The notes below the pieces were generated by a model. It ran no database searches and was not told where the DNA came from. It saw only the letters and a list, made by a program, of their open reading frames with translations. A DNA stretch of 64,000 nt from Streptomyces profundus. Its GTDB lineage: Bacteria > Actinomycetota > Actinomycetes > Streptomycetales > Streptomycetaceae. Below, one piece after another: positions 42,840 through 52,989 of this stretch; the first letter of the stretch is position 1; every line of letters starts with the position of its first letter. The DNA is taken from assembly GCF_020740535.1 (NCBI RefSeq), contig NZ_CP082362.1:6755501-6819500 (forward strand), given 5' to 3'. A program made the translations under genes and the position numbers.

Positions 42840-43982
42840 ATGGACGAACGAAACGGATGGGCCGACGATCGCTGGGGAGCCGTCGCCGACACCTTCGCGC
42901 GCACCTTCGCCGACTCCGCGGAACTCGGCGCGGCCGTCACGGTGTTCGTCGACGGGCGCAAGGTCGTCGAGGTGTGGGACGGGGTCGCCGACCCGCGCAC
43001 CGGGCGGGCCTGGACCCAGGACACCGCGGTCCCCGTCTTCTCGTGCGCCAAGGGCCTGGTGAGCCTGTGCGCGCACCTCCTCGCCCAGCAGGGCAGGCTC
43101 GACCTGGACGCGCCGGTGAGCCGCTACTGGCCCGAATTCGCCCAGGCGGGCAAGGAGTTGATCACCAGCCGCATGGTCCTGGCCCACCGGGCCGGCCTCC
43201 CCGCCCTGGACGCGGTGCTCGACTTCGACCAGATCGCCGCCTGGACCCCGGTGGTCCGGGCCATCGAGGAGCAGCGCCCCCTCTGGGCGCCCGACACCGC
43301 CCACGAGTACCACGGCCATGTCTTCGGATTCCTGCTCGGCGAGGTCATCCGCCGGATCACCGGCGACACCCCGGGCGCCTTCTTCCGCCGCGCGATCGGT
43401 GACCCGCTGGGTCTGCGCGCCTGGATCGGCCTGCCACCCGAGGAGTGGGACGCCCGCGCCCGCCTCGTCGAGGCCGAGCGGCGTCCCCCGATGCCAGGAC
43501 CAGAGCATCTGCTCACCCGCATCGTCACGATGAACGGCGCCCTGGTCTTCCCCGGCCTCGACGAGCCGCGCGGCTGGAACGATCCGGCGCTGCTGGCCAT
43601 GGAGTTGCCCGGCGCGGGCGCCGTCGCCTCGGCGACCGGCCTCGCCGGCGTCTACGCGGCGGCCGTCACCGGCATCGGCGACCGGGAGCGGCTGCTCACC
43701 GAGGACACCGTGACGGACGCCGTCCGCGAGATCTCGTCCGGCAAGGGCTGGCTCGGCTTCGACGCCGGGGCGCGCTGGGGCTCGGGCTGTCTGCTGAACT
43801 CCGCGTTCCGCCCGATGCTGGGCGAACGCAGCTTCGGCAACGACGGCGCCGGCGGCCAGTTCGCCTTCGGCGACGACAGCCACGGGGTGGGCTTCGCCTA
43901 TGTCACCAACCGCATGATCGGCCACGGCGACGCCCGTGCCACCCGCCTGGTGGCAGCGGTCCGCGCCTGCCTGGGCGCCTGA
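42840..43982 (+). CDS. Serine hydrolase of the beta-lactamase/EstB type
   Basis: A 380-residue class C beta-lactamase-like esterase. SxxK is FSCAKGLVSL (Ser69 region), the Tyr motif is HEYHGHVFGFLLGE near 160, and NDGAGGQFAFGDDSHGVGFA near 345 corresponds to the third motif. It resembles EstB-type esterases and has no signal peptide, so it is probably intracellular. A GGAGG lies about eleven bases before the ATG at 42840. Confidence 0.86.
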   Translation: MDERNGWADDRWGAVADTFARTFADSAELGAAVTVFVDGRKVVEVWDGVADPRTGRAWTQDTAVPVFSCAKGLVSLCAHLLAQQGRLDLDAPVSRYWPEFAQAGKELITSRMVLAHRAGLPALDAVLDFDQIAAWTPVVRAIEEQRPLWAPDTAHEYHGHVFGFLLGEVIRRITGDTPGAFFRRAIGDPLGLRAWIGLPPEEWDARARLVEAERRPPMPGPEHLLTRIVTMNGALVFPGLDEPRGWNDPALLAMELPGAGAVASATGLAGVYAAAVTGIGDRERLLTEDTVTDAVREISSGKGWLGFDAGARWGSGCLLNSAFRPMLGERSFGNDGAGGQFAFGDDSHGVGFAYVTNRMIGHGDARATRLVAAVRACLGA

Positions 43983-44132
43983 CCCGCCCGGTCCGACGCC
44001 CGGGGCAGCTCAGCGCGAAGCGCCCGGACCTGGGCGTTCGGCCGCGCGCGGAGAGCGAGCGCATCACCCACACCGTCGCGCCCGCCGAAGGCCTCGCGGC
44101 GAGTCGCCATCCGGGGTGAGGTCCGCCCACTG

Positions 44133-45173
44133 TCAGCGGTGGACGCGTGGCCGGCAACGCAGAAGCGCGCGAGCCGGTTTGGCGGTCACGAGTTCGTCTG
44201 CGACAAGCCGTCCGACGGTGGGTGCCAGGGTGACGCCGGGGTGCATCACGGCGACGTAGACGGATCGATCGTGTGTCGCGTATCCGATGAGGGGTCCGTG
44301 CGCGGGCACGGGACGTCTGCCGGTGCGGTAGCCCAGCAGGCGACACCCATCGCTGCCACGAAAGGCCGTCCGCAGGCGCCGAAGCGCGTCGTGCGCGGCC
44401 TGTTCCCGGAGCGCCGCGGGGCCGTCAACGTATGGCAGGGTCAGCAGAAGGTCGCCGTCACGAACTTCTCGGACCTCGAAATCAGGTGTGGCCACGATGG
44501 TTCTGACCAGGCCGGGTGGCGCTGCGATCCGTGCGAGGGTGGCCGGAGAGGCAGCGACGGGCAGGTGGACCGGCAGCGGCTCGCAGAGCTCGGGGACGCT
44601 GGTTCCGGCAGTGAGCACGACGGTCGCCGCGCGGTGGAGCCCCGTCGCGGACAGCACTCCCTCGACGCGCTCACCGGACATCTGCAACGAGGTGACGGCG
44701 GTCTCGTAGCGCACGGTGGCTCCACGGGCCTCGGCCGCGGCCACGAGTGCCCTGGTCAGGGCCGTCGCATCGACACCGGCGTCGCTGGGAACGTGGACGG
44801 CCTGAGCGGGCGGGTTCCGGAGGTCGGGTTCCAGGGCGGCGATGTCGCCTCGCCCGACGCGGAACTGCCCGGACGCCAGCCGTGACTCCTGGTCAGGACC
44901 GCCTCCCCAGTTCAGCGAGCCGGTCCGGCGGAGGGCGAAGGGCGGCAGTTCGGCCTCCAAACGCCGGTAGTCCGCCAGAACGTACTCGCGTAGGTCCTGT
45001 GCTCCGCCGGGCCAATCGCCTCCCGACCCGCCGATCCAGGCGAAGGAGTTAGCGGTGACCCCGGTGCCCGGCCCCGGCCCCCGCTCAAGCAAGGTGACCG
45101 GAACCCCTCGATCCGCCAGGTGGTAGGCCACTGAGGCACCGACGATTCCGGCGCCGACGACAACGGCTGACAT
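44133..45173 (-). CDS. FAD-dependent oxidoreductase (DadA/glycine-oxidase type)
   Basis: A 346-residue DAO-family flavoprotein that oxidises amines or D-amino acids. The FAD dinucleotide site is VVGAGIVGASVAYHLADRG (residues 5-23); further FAD-binding residues include SDAGVDATAL and the C-terminal GYRTGRRPVPAHGPLIGY. AAAGGACC lies before the ATG. No partner gene is adjacent, so the substrate is open. Confidence 0.86.
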   Translation of the reverse strand: MSAVVVGAGIVGASVAYHLADRGVPVTLLERGPGPGTGVTANSFAWIGGSGGDWPGGAQDLREYVLADYRRLEAELPPFALRRTGSLNWGGGPDQESRLASGQFRVGRGDIAALEPDLRNPPAQAVHVPSDAGVDATALTRALVAAAEARGATVRYETAVTSLQMSGERVEGVLSATGLHRAATVVLTAGTSVPELCEPLPVHLPVAASPATLARIAAPPGLVRTIVATPDFEVREVRDGDLLLTLPYVDGPAALREQAAHDALRRLRTAFRGSDGCRLLGYRTGRRPVPAHGPLIGYATHDRSVYVAVMHPGVTLAPTVGRLVADELVTAKPARALLRCRPRVHR

Positions 45174-45400
45174 GAGGTCCTTTTCGCTGGGGCGATGGCC
45201 GCTCGGGCTGTGCCGCGGCCCGCGGCGACATGATGGGACCGCCGCCGGACGGGCGCAACGGGATTATGCGGCGCCTCGCCCTCGCGACCGCCGCGCACAG
45301 AGACACGCCGACCGAACCGAGGACGCGCGCGTACCGCGGCGGCCCGGCCGCCATCGCCGACTGAGGGGGAGCACCGGGCCAACGAGACGCGAGAGGGCGA

Positions 45401-45439
45401 ACGGCCCCACCGGCCTGGGTATCGGGCCGGTGGGGCCGT
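45401..45439. terminator. Terminator hairpin behind the glycosyltransferase gene
   Basis: Perfect 15-bp arms (45401-45415 and 45425-45439) around a 9-base loop, just downstream of the minus-strand glycosyltransferase stop. Confidence 0.78.
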
Positions 45440-45461
45440 GGCGGCCAGGGGCCGGCCCAGC

Positions 45462-46640
45462 TCAGCCCAGGGTCTCCTCGACCAGGTCGGCCGCCCGTGC
45501 CGTGCCGCCCTCGGCCAGGGCTCGCGCGCGCAGCTCCGCCGAGCGTCGGGCGACCGTGGGGTCGCCGGTCAGCGCGAGCAGCGCCTCGCGCAGCCGGTCC
45601 GCCGTGGCCTCCTCGGTGTCGAGCCGGCGGGCCACGCCAAGGTCGACCAGCCGGTCGGCGTTGGCGAACTGCTCGGCGGCCTGCGGCACCGCGATCATCG
45701 GGACCCCCGTGAACAGGCCCTCGCCGCTGCCGCCCATCCCGGCGTGGGTGACGAACGCGTCGGCCTGCTCCAGCACCCGCAACTGCGGGACCCAGGAGTG
45801 CGTTTCGACATTCGCCGGGATCGTCCCCAGCTCCTCGGGGTCGGTGTACTTGCCGATCTGGAGCACCACATGCCAGCCGGGCAGATCGCCGAAGGCCGCG
45901 AGGCACCGCCGGTAGAACTCCGGCAGCCGGGTGAAGGCGGAGCCCAGGGAGACCAGCAGCACCCGTTCGGCGTCCGCCGGGCGCGTCCAGTCCCCGTCGC
46001 CCGCACGGTCGCCGAAGCAGGGGCCGACGAAGGTGACCACCTGGTCGTCCACCCGGTCCAGGTTGGGCTGCATGACGCTGGGCACCAGGGCGAGGGCGCG
46101 GGGCGGTCGGCCGGAGAACGCGTCCAGGTCGGTGGTGGTCGCCCCGGTCTCGGCGAGCCAGCCGGTGAACCTGGCGCGGTAGGCGTCCGCGCCCGGCAGC
46201 TGCCAGAGCTGGGCCGCCACCTCCTCCTCATAGCCCTGCCAGGCCACATACGTCGGCGACAGCTGGAGCAGCCGCCGGCCCTGCGACTCGGCGAGCACCC
46301 GCGCCCCATAGGCGCCGATGTCGTAGAGGTAGAGGTCGGCGGGGTCGGGGTCGTAGGCCGCGCGGAGCTGGGGGAGGGCCTGGATCGCGTCCTCCAGGAA
46401 GACGCCCATCGCGCCGATCGCGTCCTCGGGCCAGCGGTTGTCGGTCACCGGCAGCGTGGAGCGGACGGGTACGAACGTGGCGCCGGTGGACTCCACCAGC
46501 TCGACGACGGCGGGATCGTTGGCGTAGGTGACGCGGTGGCCCCGTGCCACCAGCTCGCGGATGACCGCGAGGCTGGGCAGGACATGGCTGACGGCCGGGA
46601 TACCGACCATCGCGATATGGGCAGGACGGCGTTGTGACAT
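45462..46640 (-). CDS. Macrolide glycosyltransferase (OleD/Mgt-type, GT1)
   Basis: A 392-residue GT-B glycosyltransferase of the MGT family that adds a sugar (usually glucose) to macrolides and other hydroxylated compounds, often for resistance. The N-terminal acceptor domain starts HIAMVGIPAVSHVLPSLAVI. The UDP-sugar site is SWVPQLRVLEQADAFVTHAG, GMGGSGEGLF and VPQAAEQFANADRL (about 280-330). No strong ribosome-binding site precedes the ATG. A leaderless upstream peptide of seven residues and a long leader suggest translation-dependent induction. Confidence 0.92.
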   Translation of the reverse strand: MSQRRPAHIAMVGIPAVSHVLPSLAVIRELVARGHRVTYANDPAVVELVESTGATFVPVRSTLPVTDNRWPEDAIGAMGVFLEDAIQALPQLRAAYDPDPADLYLYDIGAYGARVLAESQGRRLLQLSPTYVAWQGYEEEVAAQLWQLPGADAYRARFTGWLAETGATTTDLDAFSGRPPRALALVPSVMQPNLDRVDDQVVTFVGPCFGDRAGDGDWTRPADAERVLLVSLGSAFTRLPEFYRRCLAAFGDLPGWHVVLQIGKYTDPEELGTIPANVETHSWVPQLRVLEQADAFVTHAGMGGSGEGLFTGVPMIAVPQAAEQFANADRLVDLGVARRLDTEEATADRLREALLALTGDPTVARRSAELRARALAEGGTARAADLVEETLG

Positions 46641-46785
46641 CGGGCATCACTCGTCTCAAGGAGATCACGGCGGGGGAAAGGGGGTGCGCGAACGGGCGCC
46701 CGCAGCCGCCTCAGGCGGGGGGCGCGCTCAGGGATCGCGGGACCGGGCGGGGGCGTGGACCCTGGCCCGGCCGGTCAGCCGTGGA

Positions 46786-46809
46786 TCAGCCGTAGATCTG
46801 GAAGTGCAT
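46786..46809 (-). CDS. Leaderless upstream peptide MHFQIYG before the glycosyltransferase
   Basis: ATG CAC TTC CAG ATC TAC GGC TGA on the minus strand. A TATAGT box lies six bases before the ATG, so transcription should start at or next to the A of the ATG: a leaderless short frame. It is 145 bases before the glycosyltransferase start. Resistance genes for macrolides are often controlled by such stalling peptides. Coding status is inferred, not proven. Confidence 0.45.
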   Translation of the reverse strand: MHFQIYG

Positions 46810-46815
46810 CCCCCG

Positions 46816-46821
46816 ACTATA
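46816..46821 (-). promoter_or_regulatory. Probable -10 element of the glycosyltransferase promoter
   Basis: TATAGT on the minus strand, six bases before the ATG of the short leader frame; TGATCA about 17 bases further up is a weak -35. Confidence 0.5.
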
Positions 46822-46858
46822 GCCCCCGGTCGAGGCGTTGATCAGGCACTCGTATCCC

Positions 46859-46870
46859 GGAAACGTTTCC
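46859..46870. promoter_or_regulatory. GGAAACGTTTCC palindrome (LacI-like operator)
   Basis: A 12-bp perfect palindrome with the central CG typical of LacI-family operators, in the divergent region between the glycosyltransferase and DUF1996 genes. It differs from the GAGAGCGCTCTC sites nearby, so another regulator is implied. Confidence 0.5.
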
Positions 46871-47053
46871 CGGCGCCCCGAACGCGGTCCGGTGGCGCCC
46901 AGCCCCGTTGGACAGAGGCCCCGTCCGCTTCGACGGCCGACCCGGCCCGCGCGGCGCCTTCGCCTCAAGCCCCGCCGGTTCCGGGAAAGTTCCGGTTCCT
47001 CCTGTCCGTTCACCGAGCATTGACACGTTCTCATCATCAACGCAACACTGCCG

Positions 47054-47073
47054 ATGGGAGAGCGCTCTCCCAT
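47054..47073. promoter_or_regulatory. LacI-type operator before the DUF1996 gene
   Basis: ATGGGAGAGCGCTCTCCCAT, a perfect 20-bp palindrome ending 23 bases before the start codon. It is the most complete copy of the site shared with 48245, 54875 and 56056. Confidence 0.85.
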
Positions 47074-47096
47074 TACCAAGCGACTCGGAGGTCCGC

Positions 47097-48161
47097 ATGG
47101 TACGTAGAACGACCCTGATGTCCGGCACGCTCGCGGCGGCAGCGCTCGCGCTCGTCGCGGCGGGGTTGGGCACCATGGGCGCCGCAGCCGCACCGGCCGG
47201 GGAAGCCGCCCCCGAATCGGTCGCGGTCGACCACTCCACTCACCAGACCCACCAACAGATGATGATGGCCGCCCCGCCGGGTGAGTGGATTCCGGTGGAC
47301 GAGCCGGTCGAGGGCATCGAGCCCAACCCCGACGCGCCGTTCCGTGAGCACCGCGAGTTCCAGGCGAACTGTTCGGTGACCCACACCGGCGACAACGATC
47401 CGATCGTCTTCCCCGGCATGCCGGGGGCCTCGCACAACCACACCTTCATGGGCAACGACACCACCGACGCGTACAGCGACGAGGAGTCACTGAACGAGGG
47501 GACGAGCAGCTGCGCTGTTCCGGCCGACCTCTCGGCCTACTGGATGCCGACCCTGTACAACGGTGACGAGGAGGTCCGTCCGCGAGGGCCCCAGGTCATC
47601 TACTACAAGTCGGCCATCCGGGACCACGAGTCGGTGCGTCCCTTCCCCACCGGCCTGCGCTATGTCGTCGGCGACCCGATGCAGACCGCCGATGAGTTCG
47701 AGAACCACCCCGGCTACGTCCAGGGCTGGGAGTGCGGCGACGACTACGAGAACGTGAACTTCCCGGCGGACTGCCCGCCGGGCTCCCAGCTGAACGTGCG
47801 CTACCAGGCACCGGGTTGCTGGGACGGACGGCATCTGGACTCGCCCAACCACCAGGACCACATGGCCTACCCGGTGGTGGAGAACAACCAGGACGTCTGC
47901 CCCGCCAGCCACCCGGTGGCCGTGCCGATGATCGAGTTCAAGATGGCGTTCCCGGTGGACGGGGACATGTCGCAGGTGCGGTTGGCCAGCGGTCCGGCCT
48001 ACTCGTTCCACTACGACTTCTTCAACAACTGGGACGAGGCCACGCTCGACGCCCTGGTGTCCCACTGCATCAACCGTGGCCTCCAGTGCGACACCCGGGG
48101 CTACGACCAGTACAACCCCGAAGAGGGAGCCGCCCTCAACGAGGACCACGAGCTTCCCTGA
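47097..48161 (+). CDS. Secreted DUF1996 protein
   Basis: A 354-residue secreted protein. A signal peptide covers about 1-32 (LAAAALALVAAGLGTMGAAA). The DUF1996 domain follows at about 75-345, with many His and Cys residues: CSVTHTGDNDPIVFPG, GASHNHTFMGN, LSAYWMPTLYN, GCWDGRHLDSPNHQDHMAYP. DUF1996 occurs in secreted fungal and actinobacterial proteins; its activity is not established to my knowledge. The clustered His and Asp (HNHTF, HQDHM) suggest metal or saccharide binding. GGAGG precedes the ATG. The LacI-type operator in its promoter ties it to the carbohydrate genes at 48.3 and 53 kb. Confidence 0.88.
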   Translation: MVRRTTLMSGTLAAAALALVAAGLGTMGAAAAPAGEAAPESVAVDHSTHQTHQQMMMAAPPGEWIPVDEPVEGIEPNPDAPFREHREFQANCSVTHTGDNDPIVFPGMPGASHNHTFMGNDTTDAYSDEESLNEGTSSCAVPADLSAYWMPTLYNGDEEVRPRGPQVIYYKSAIRDHESVRPFPTGLRYVVGDPMQTADEFENHPGYVQGWECGDDYENVNFPADCPPGSQLNVRYQAPGCWDGRHLDSPNHQDHMAYPVVENNQDVCPASHPVAVPMIEFKMAFPVDGDMSQVRLASGPAYSFHYDFFNNWDEATLDALVSHCINRGLQCDTRGYDQYNPEEGAALNEDHELP

Positions 48162-48244
48162 CCCCCCCCACGGGCCTGATCCCAGGCCCTGACCTTCCCG
48201 TAGCGGCCGACCCGGCACCGGGCCGGGTCGGCCCGAACCCCCAC

Positions 48245-48256
48245 GAGAGCGCTCTC
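48245..48256. promoter_or_regulatory. LacI-type operator before the beta-helix gene
   Basis: GAGAGCGCTCTC, the perfect 12-bp core of the regulon palindrome, 91 bases upstream of the GTG of the beta-helix protein. Confidence 0.78.
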
Positions 48257-48346
48257 CGTCACGCCTTCCCCTCACGCTTTCCTCACTGCTTCCCGCCCCC
48301 CACCAGCAGCCCGGCCAGCGACGGCCGGGAGGAACAAGGAGATCCC

Positions 48347-50188
<1,842 letters not shown>

Positions 50189-50233
50189 GTCGGGACAGCG
50201 AGCTGGGATCGGATCCGGTGCCGGTCCCATCCG

Positions 50234-50269
50234 CCGCTGCCGCGAGCCTGGGCGGGCTCGCGGCAGCGG
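50234..50269. terminator. Terminator hairpin behind the beta-helix gene
   Basis: Arms CCGCTGCCGCGAGCC (50234-50248) and GGCTCGCGGCAGCGG (50255-50269) pair perfectly around a 6-base loop, 46 bases past the stop. Confidence 0.82.
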
Positions 50270-50525
50270 CATCCGCCTGTCCGCCGAGCGGCGGCCAGCC
50301 GGCGCGGTTCGGTTAGGATGGGCGCGCGATTCACCCGCATGCCGCAGCGCGTGCCGGTGAACGCCGAAGGACGACGTAGCGAAGGACGACTGTCGAAGGA
50401 AGAGAGAAGGGGGTGAGCCCGATCACCGTCAGGTCAGCTCGGTTGCTCCCTTCCCTGGGTCCCGGAGCCGTCACGCGATAGGTGACGGGGCCGAGGGGGA
50501 GCGCCCCGCGCGTGAGAGGCCCCGC

Positions 50526-51362
50526 ATGCTCCCTTCCGTCAGCTCCACCGATCCCACCCCTCCCTCCACCGCTGATTCCTCCCCGGCCGCGCCCCCGCCC
50601 TGGATCGTGGCCCGGCTGCGGGCCGCCGGGTGTGTGTTCGCCGAGGACGAGGCGGCCCTGCTGGTCGCCGAGGCCGGCGAGGATCCGGCCGCCGTCGAAG
50701 CCCTGGTGGCCGGCCGCGAGTCCGGCCTTCCCCTGGAACACGTGCTGGGCTGGGCCGAGTTCCACGGCCTGCGCGTGGTGGTGCGGCCAGGCGTCTTCGT
50801 GCCGCGCCGGCGCACCGAGTTCCTGGTGCGCCAGGCCCTCGCCCTCGCGCCGCGCCCCACCGTCGCCGTCGACCTCTGCTGCGGCTCGGGCGCGGTCGGC
50901 GCCGCGCTGCTCGCGGCGCTGCCCGACGTCGAACTGCACGCCGCCGACCTGGACGCGCGGGCGGTGCGCTGCGCCCGCGCCAACCTGGGCCCGGCCGGCC
51001 GGGTGTACCAGGGCGATCTCTACCAGCCGCTGCCGGCGCGGCTGCGCGGCCGGGTCGACCTCCTGGTGGCCAACGCGCCCTACGTTCCCTCGGCCGCGGT
51101 CCCGCTGCTGCCCGCCGAGGCGCGGTCGCACGAGCCGCTCACCGCCCTTGACGGCGGCTCGGACGGCCTCGCGGTGCTGCGCCGGGTGATCGAGGGCGCG
51201 CCCGACTGGCTCGCGCCCGGCGGGAGTCTGCTGGTGGAGACCAGCCGCGCCCAGCGCGCCGAGGTGGCCGCGAGAATGGCCGCGCACGGTCTCACCCCCA
51301 GGCCGGCGACCTGCGAGGAATGGGAGGCGACGGTCCTGATCGGCCGCCGGCCGGCCGGCTGA
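50526..51362 (+). CDS. PrmC/HemK-like SAM-dependent methyltransferase
   Basis: A 278-residue protein with the two-domain layout of glutamine methyltransferases: helical N-terminus (about 25-85), then a Rossmann SAM domain with VDLCCGSGAVGAALLAALP (about 118-136). The substrate motif NPPY of PrmC is NAPY here (LLVANAPYVPS). The N-terminal 25 residues are Pro/Ser-rich. Release-factor methylation is unlikely to be its only role, given the altered motif; it resembles a second, actinobacterial PrmC-like group. The start ATG follows a long leader with no clear ribosome-binding site. Confidence 0.82.
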   Translation: MLPSVSSTDPTPPSTADSSPAAPPPWIVARLRAAGCVFAEDEAALLVAEAGEDPAAVEALVAGRESGLPLEHVLGWAEFHGLRVVVRPGVFVPRRRTEFLVRQALALAPRPTVAVDLCCGSGAVGAALLAALPDVELHAADLDARAVRCARANLGPAGRVYQGDLYQPLPARLRGRVDLLVANAPYVPSAAVPLLPAEARSHEPLTALDGGSDGLAVLRRVIEGAPDWLAPGGSLLVETSRAQRAEVAARMAAHGLTPRPATCEEWEATVLIGRRPAG

Positions 51363-51431
51363 GCGCTCCCCGCCCGTAATCCGCCGCGGCGCCGGGGCGC
51401 GCTGGTTAAACTCCCTGTCCTGGAGGCTTCG

Positions 51432-51860
51432 ATGAACGAGCAGCCCTGCGTCTTCTGCGCCATCGTGCACGGCGAGGCCGAGGCCAGCGTGGTGCACCAG
51501 GACGAGACCGTGCTGGCGCTGATGGATCTGCGCCCCGTCACGCCCGGCCATCTGTTGGTGATCCCCCGGAACCATATCGTCGGTCTGGCCGACCTGGACG
51601 CGGCCACCGGCGCGGCGATCTGGCAGCGCGCCCACCAACTGGCGGGCGCGCTACGCCGGTCAGGGCTCCGCTGTGCGGGCGTCAACTTCTTCCTGGCCGA
51701 CGGGGAGGCCGCCTTCCAGGAGGTCTTCCATCTGCATCTGCATGTCTTCCCCCGCTACGCCGGCGATCGGTTCCGGATCTCGGCGGACTGGCGGGAGCGG
51801 CCCCGTGCGGAGCTGGACGCCGCCGCCGCCCTGATCAGGGCGGCGGCGGCGTCCAGCTAG
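51432..51860 (+). CDS. HIT-family hydrolase
   Basis: A 142-residue histidine-triad protein that hydrolyses nucleoside phosphoramidates or dinucleotide polyphosphates. CVFCAIVHGEAEASVV (6-21) opens the fold and VFHLHLHVFPR (about 99-109) carries the HxHxH catalytic triad. GGAGG lies about nine bases before the ATG. Its TAG shares CTAG with the stop of the opposite galE gene. Confidence 0.92.
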   Translation: MNEQPCVFCAIVHGEAEASVVHQDETVLALMDLRPVTPGHLLVIPRNHIVGLADLDAATGAAIWQRAHQLAGALRRSGLRCAGVNFFLADGEAAFQEVFHLHLHVFPRYAGDRFRISADWRERPRAELDAAAALIRAAAASS

Positions 51861-52867
51861 GGCCGACGGTCGTCCTCGCCCAGCACCCCGGCCCGTACGG
51901 CGGACCAGTCGAGGGCGTGGCTGATGCCCTCCGCCAGCGAGAACTCGGCGCGCCAGCCCAGCAGTTGGTGGGCACGGTCGGAGCGGGTGTAGGCGCCGGC
52001 CACATCGCCTGGCCGGCGGGGTGCCTCGACGGCTTCGAGCGGACGGCCCGTCACCTCGCGGTAGGCAGCCAGCAGTTCCCTGACCGTGGTGCCCCGCCCG
52101 GTGCCCAGGTTGATCACCGTCGCGGTGGTGCCGCCCTCGAAGAGCCCGTCGAACGAGCGCAGCGCCGCCAGATGCGCGGTGGCCAGATCCCAGACATGGA
52201 CGTAGTCCCGGATGCCGGAACCGTCGCTGGTGGGGTAGTCGGTGCCGGTGATCCGGAACGGGACTCCGTCCTGGTCGGCGAGGAGCAGCTGCCCCAAGGC
52301 ATGGCTGGGACGGGGGAGTTGGAGCCCGGTGCGGAGCTTGGGATCGGCGCCGATCGGGTTGAAGTAGCGCAGCGACAGCACCCGCAGCGGCGTGCCGGCC
52401 GCGATGTCGGCGAACATGCCCTCGCAGACCGTCTTGGTGCGCGCGTAGGGGCTGACCGGGTCCAGCGGGGAGCCCTCGTCGACGGTGAGGTCGTCGCCGG
52501 CCCGGTAGATGGAGGCGGAGGAGCTGAAGACCAGCCGGTGGCACCCGTTGCGCAGCAGATGGCCGACGAGGTCCAGGCTTCCGACCACATTGGTGCGGTA
52601 GTACCCCATCGGGTCGGCCACCGAGTCGGGGACCACGATCAGCGCCGCGCAGTGGATCACGGCGTGGATGTCGGGATGCTCGGCGAAGATCCGGTCCACC
52701 AGGGCACCGTCCGCGATATCGCCCTCGTAGAACGCGCGGCCCGCGGTGAACTCCCGCCGCCCGGTGGCGAGGTTGTCCAGCAGCACGGGGGTGATCCCGG
52801 CGTCCAGCGCGGCCGACGCGATCGTGCTCCCGATGTAGCCGGCCCCGCCGGCGATCAGCACCTTCAC
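51857..52867 (-). CDS. galE: UDP-glucose 4-epimerase
   Basis: A 336-residue extended SDR that interconverts UDP-glucose and UDP-galactose. GGAGYIGSTIA (7-17) is the NAD site, FSSSASIYRAG supplies the catalytic Ser and YARTK (about 142-146) the Tyr and Lys. LRYFNPIGADP and GTGRGTTVRELLAAYREV match GalE. It starts at a GTG. It lies downstream of the GH2-like gene on the same strand, but a hairpin at 52925 separates them. Confidence 0.93.
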   Translation of the reverse strand: MKVLIAGGAGYIGSTIASAALDAGITPVLLDNLATGRREFTAGRAFYEGDIADGALVDRIFAEHPDIHAVIHCAALIVVPDSVADPMGYYRTNVVGSLDLVGHLLRNGCHRLVFSSSASIYRAGDDLTVDEGSPLDPVSPYARTKTVCEGMFADIAAGTPLRVLSLRYFNPIGADPKLRTGLQLPRPSHALGQLLLADQDGVPFRITGTDYPTSDGSGIRDYVHVWDLATAHLAALRSFDGLFEGGTTATVINLGTGRGTTVRELLAAYREVTGRPLEAVEAPRRPGDVAGAYTRSDRAHQLLGWRAEFSLAEGISHALDWSAVRAGVLGEDDRRP

Positions 52868-52924
52868 CGCGGTCTCCCCTCCGTCGTCCCCGCCCCGTCC
52901 ACCGGAAACCCTAGCCCGGGCAGC

Positions 52925-52959
52925 GGAACGGCCCCGACGCGGAGCGCCGGGGCCGTTCC
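52925..52959 (-). terminator. Terminator hairpin behind the GH2-like gene
   Basis: GGAACGGCCCCG (52925-52936) and CGGGGCCGTTCC (52948-52959) form a perfect 12-bp stem with an 11-base loop between the GH2-like stop and the galE start. Confidence 0.78.
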
Positions 52960-52989
52960 TGGGGGAGGAGCGATGGTGCGGGCGGTCGT

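Noticed and set aside
46786..46900. RiPP precursor ending in ECLINASTGGYSRGMHFQIYG
   Set aside because: No start codon with a ribosome-binding site fits this frame and no modification enzymes are near; the promoter-like TATAGT inside it favours a short leader peptide instead.
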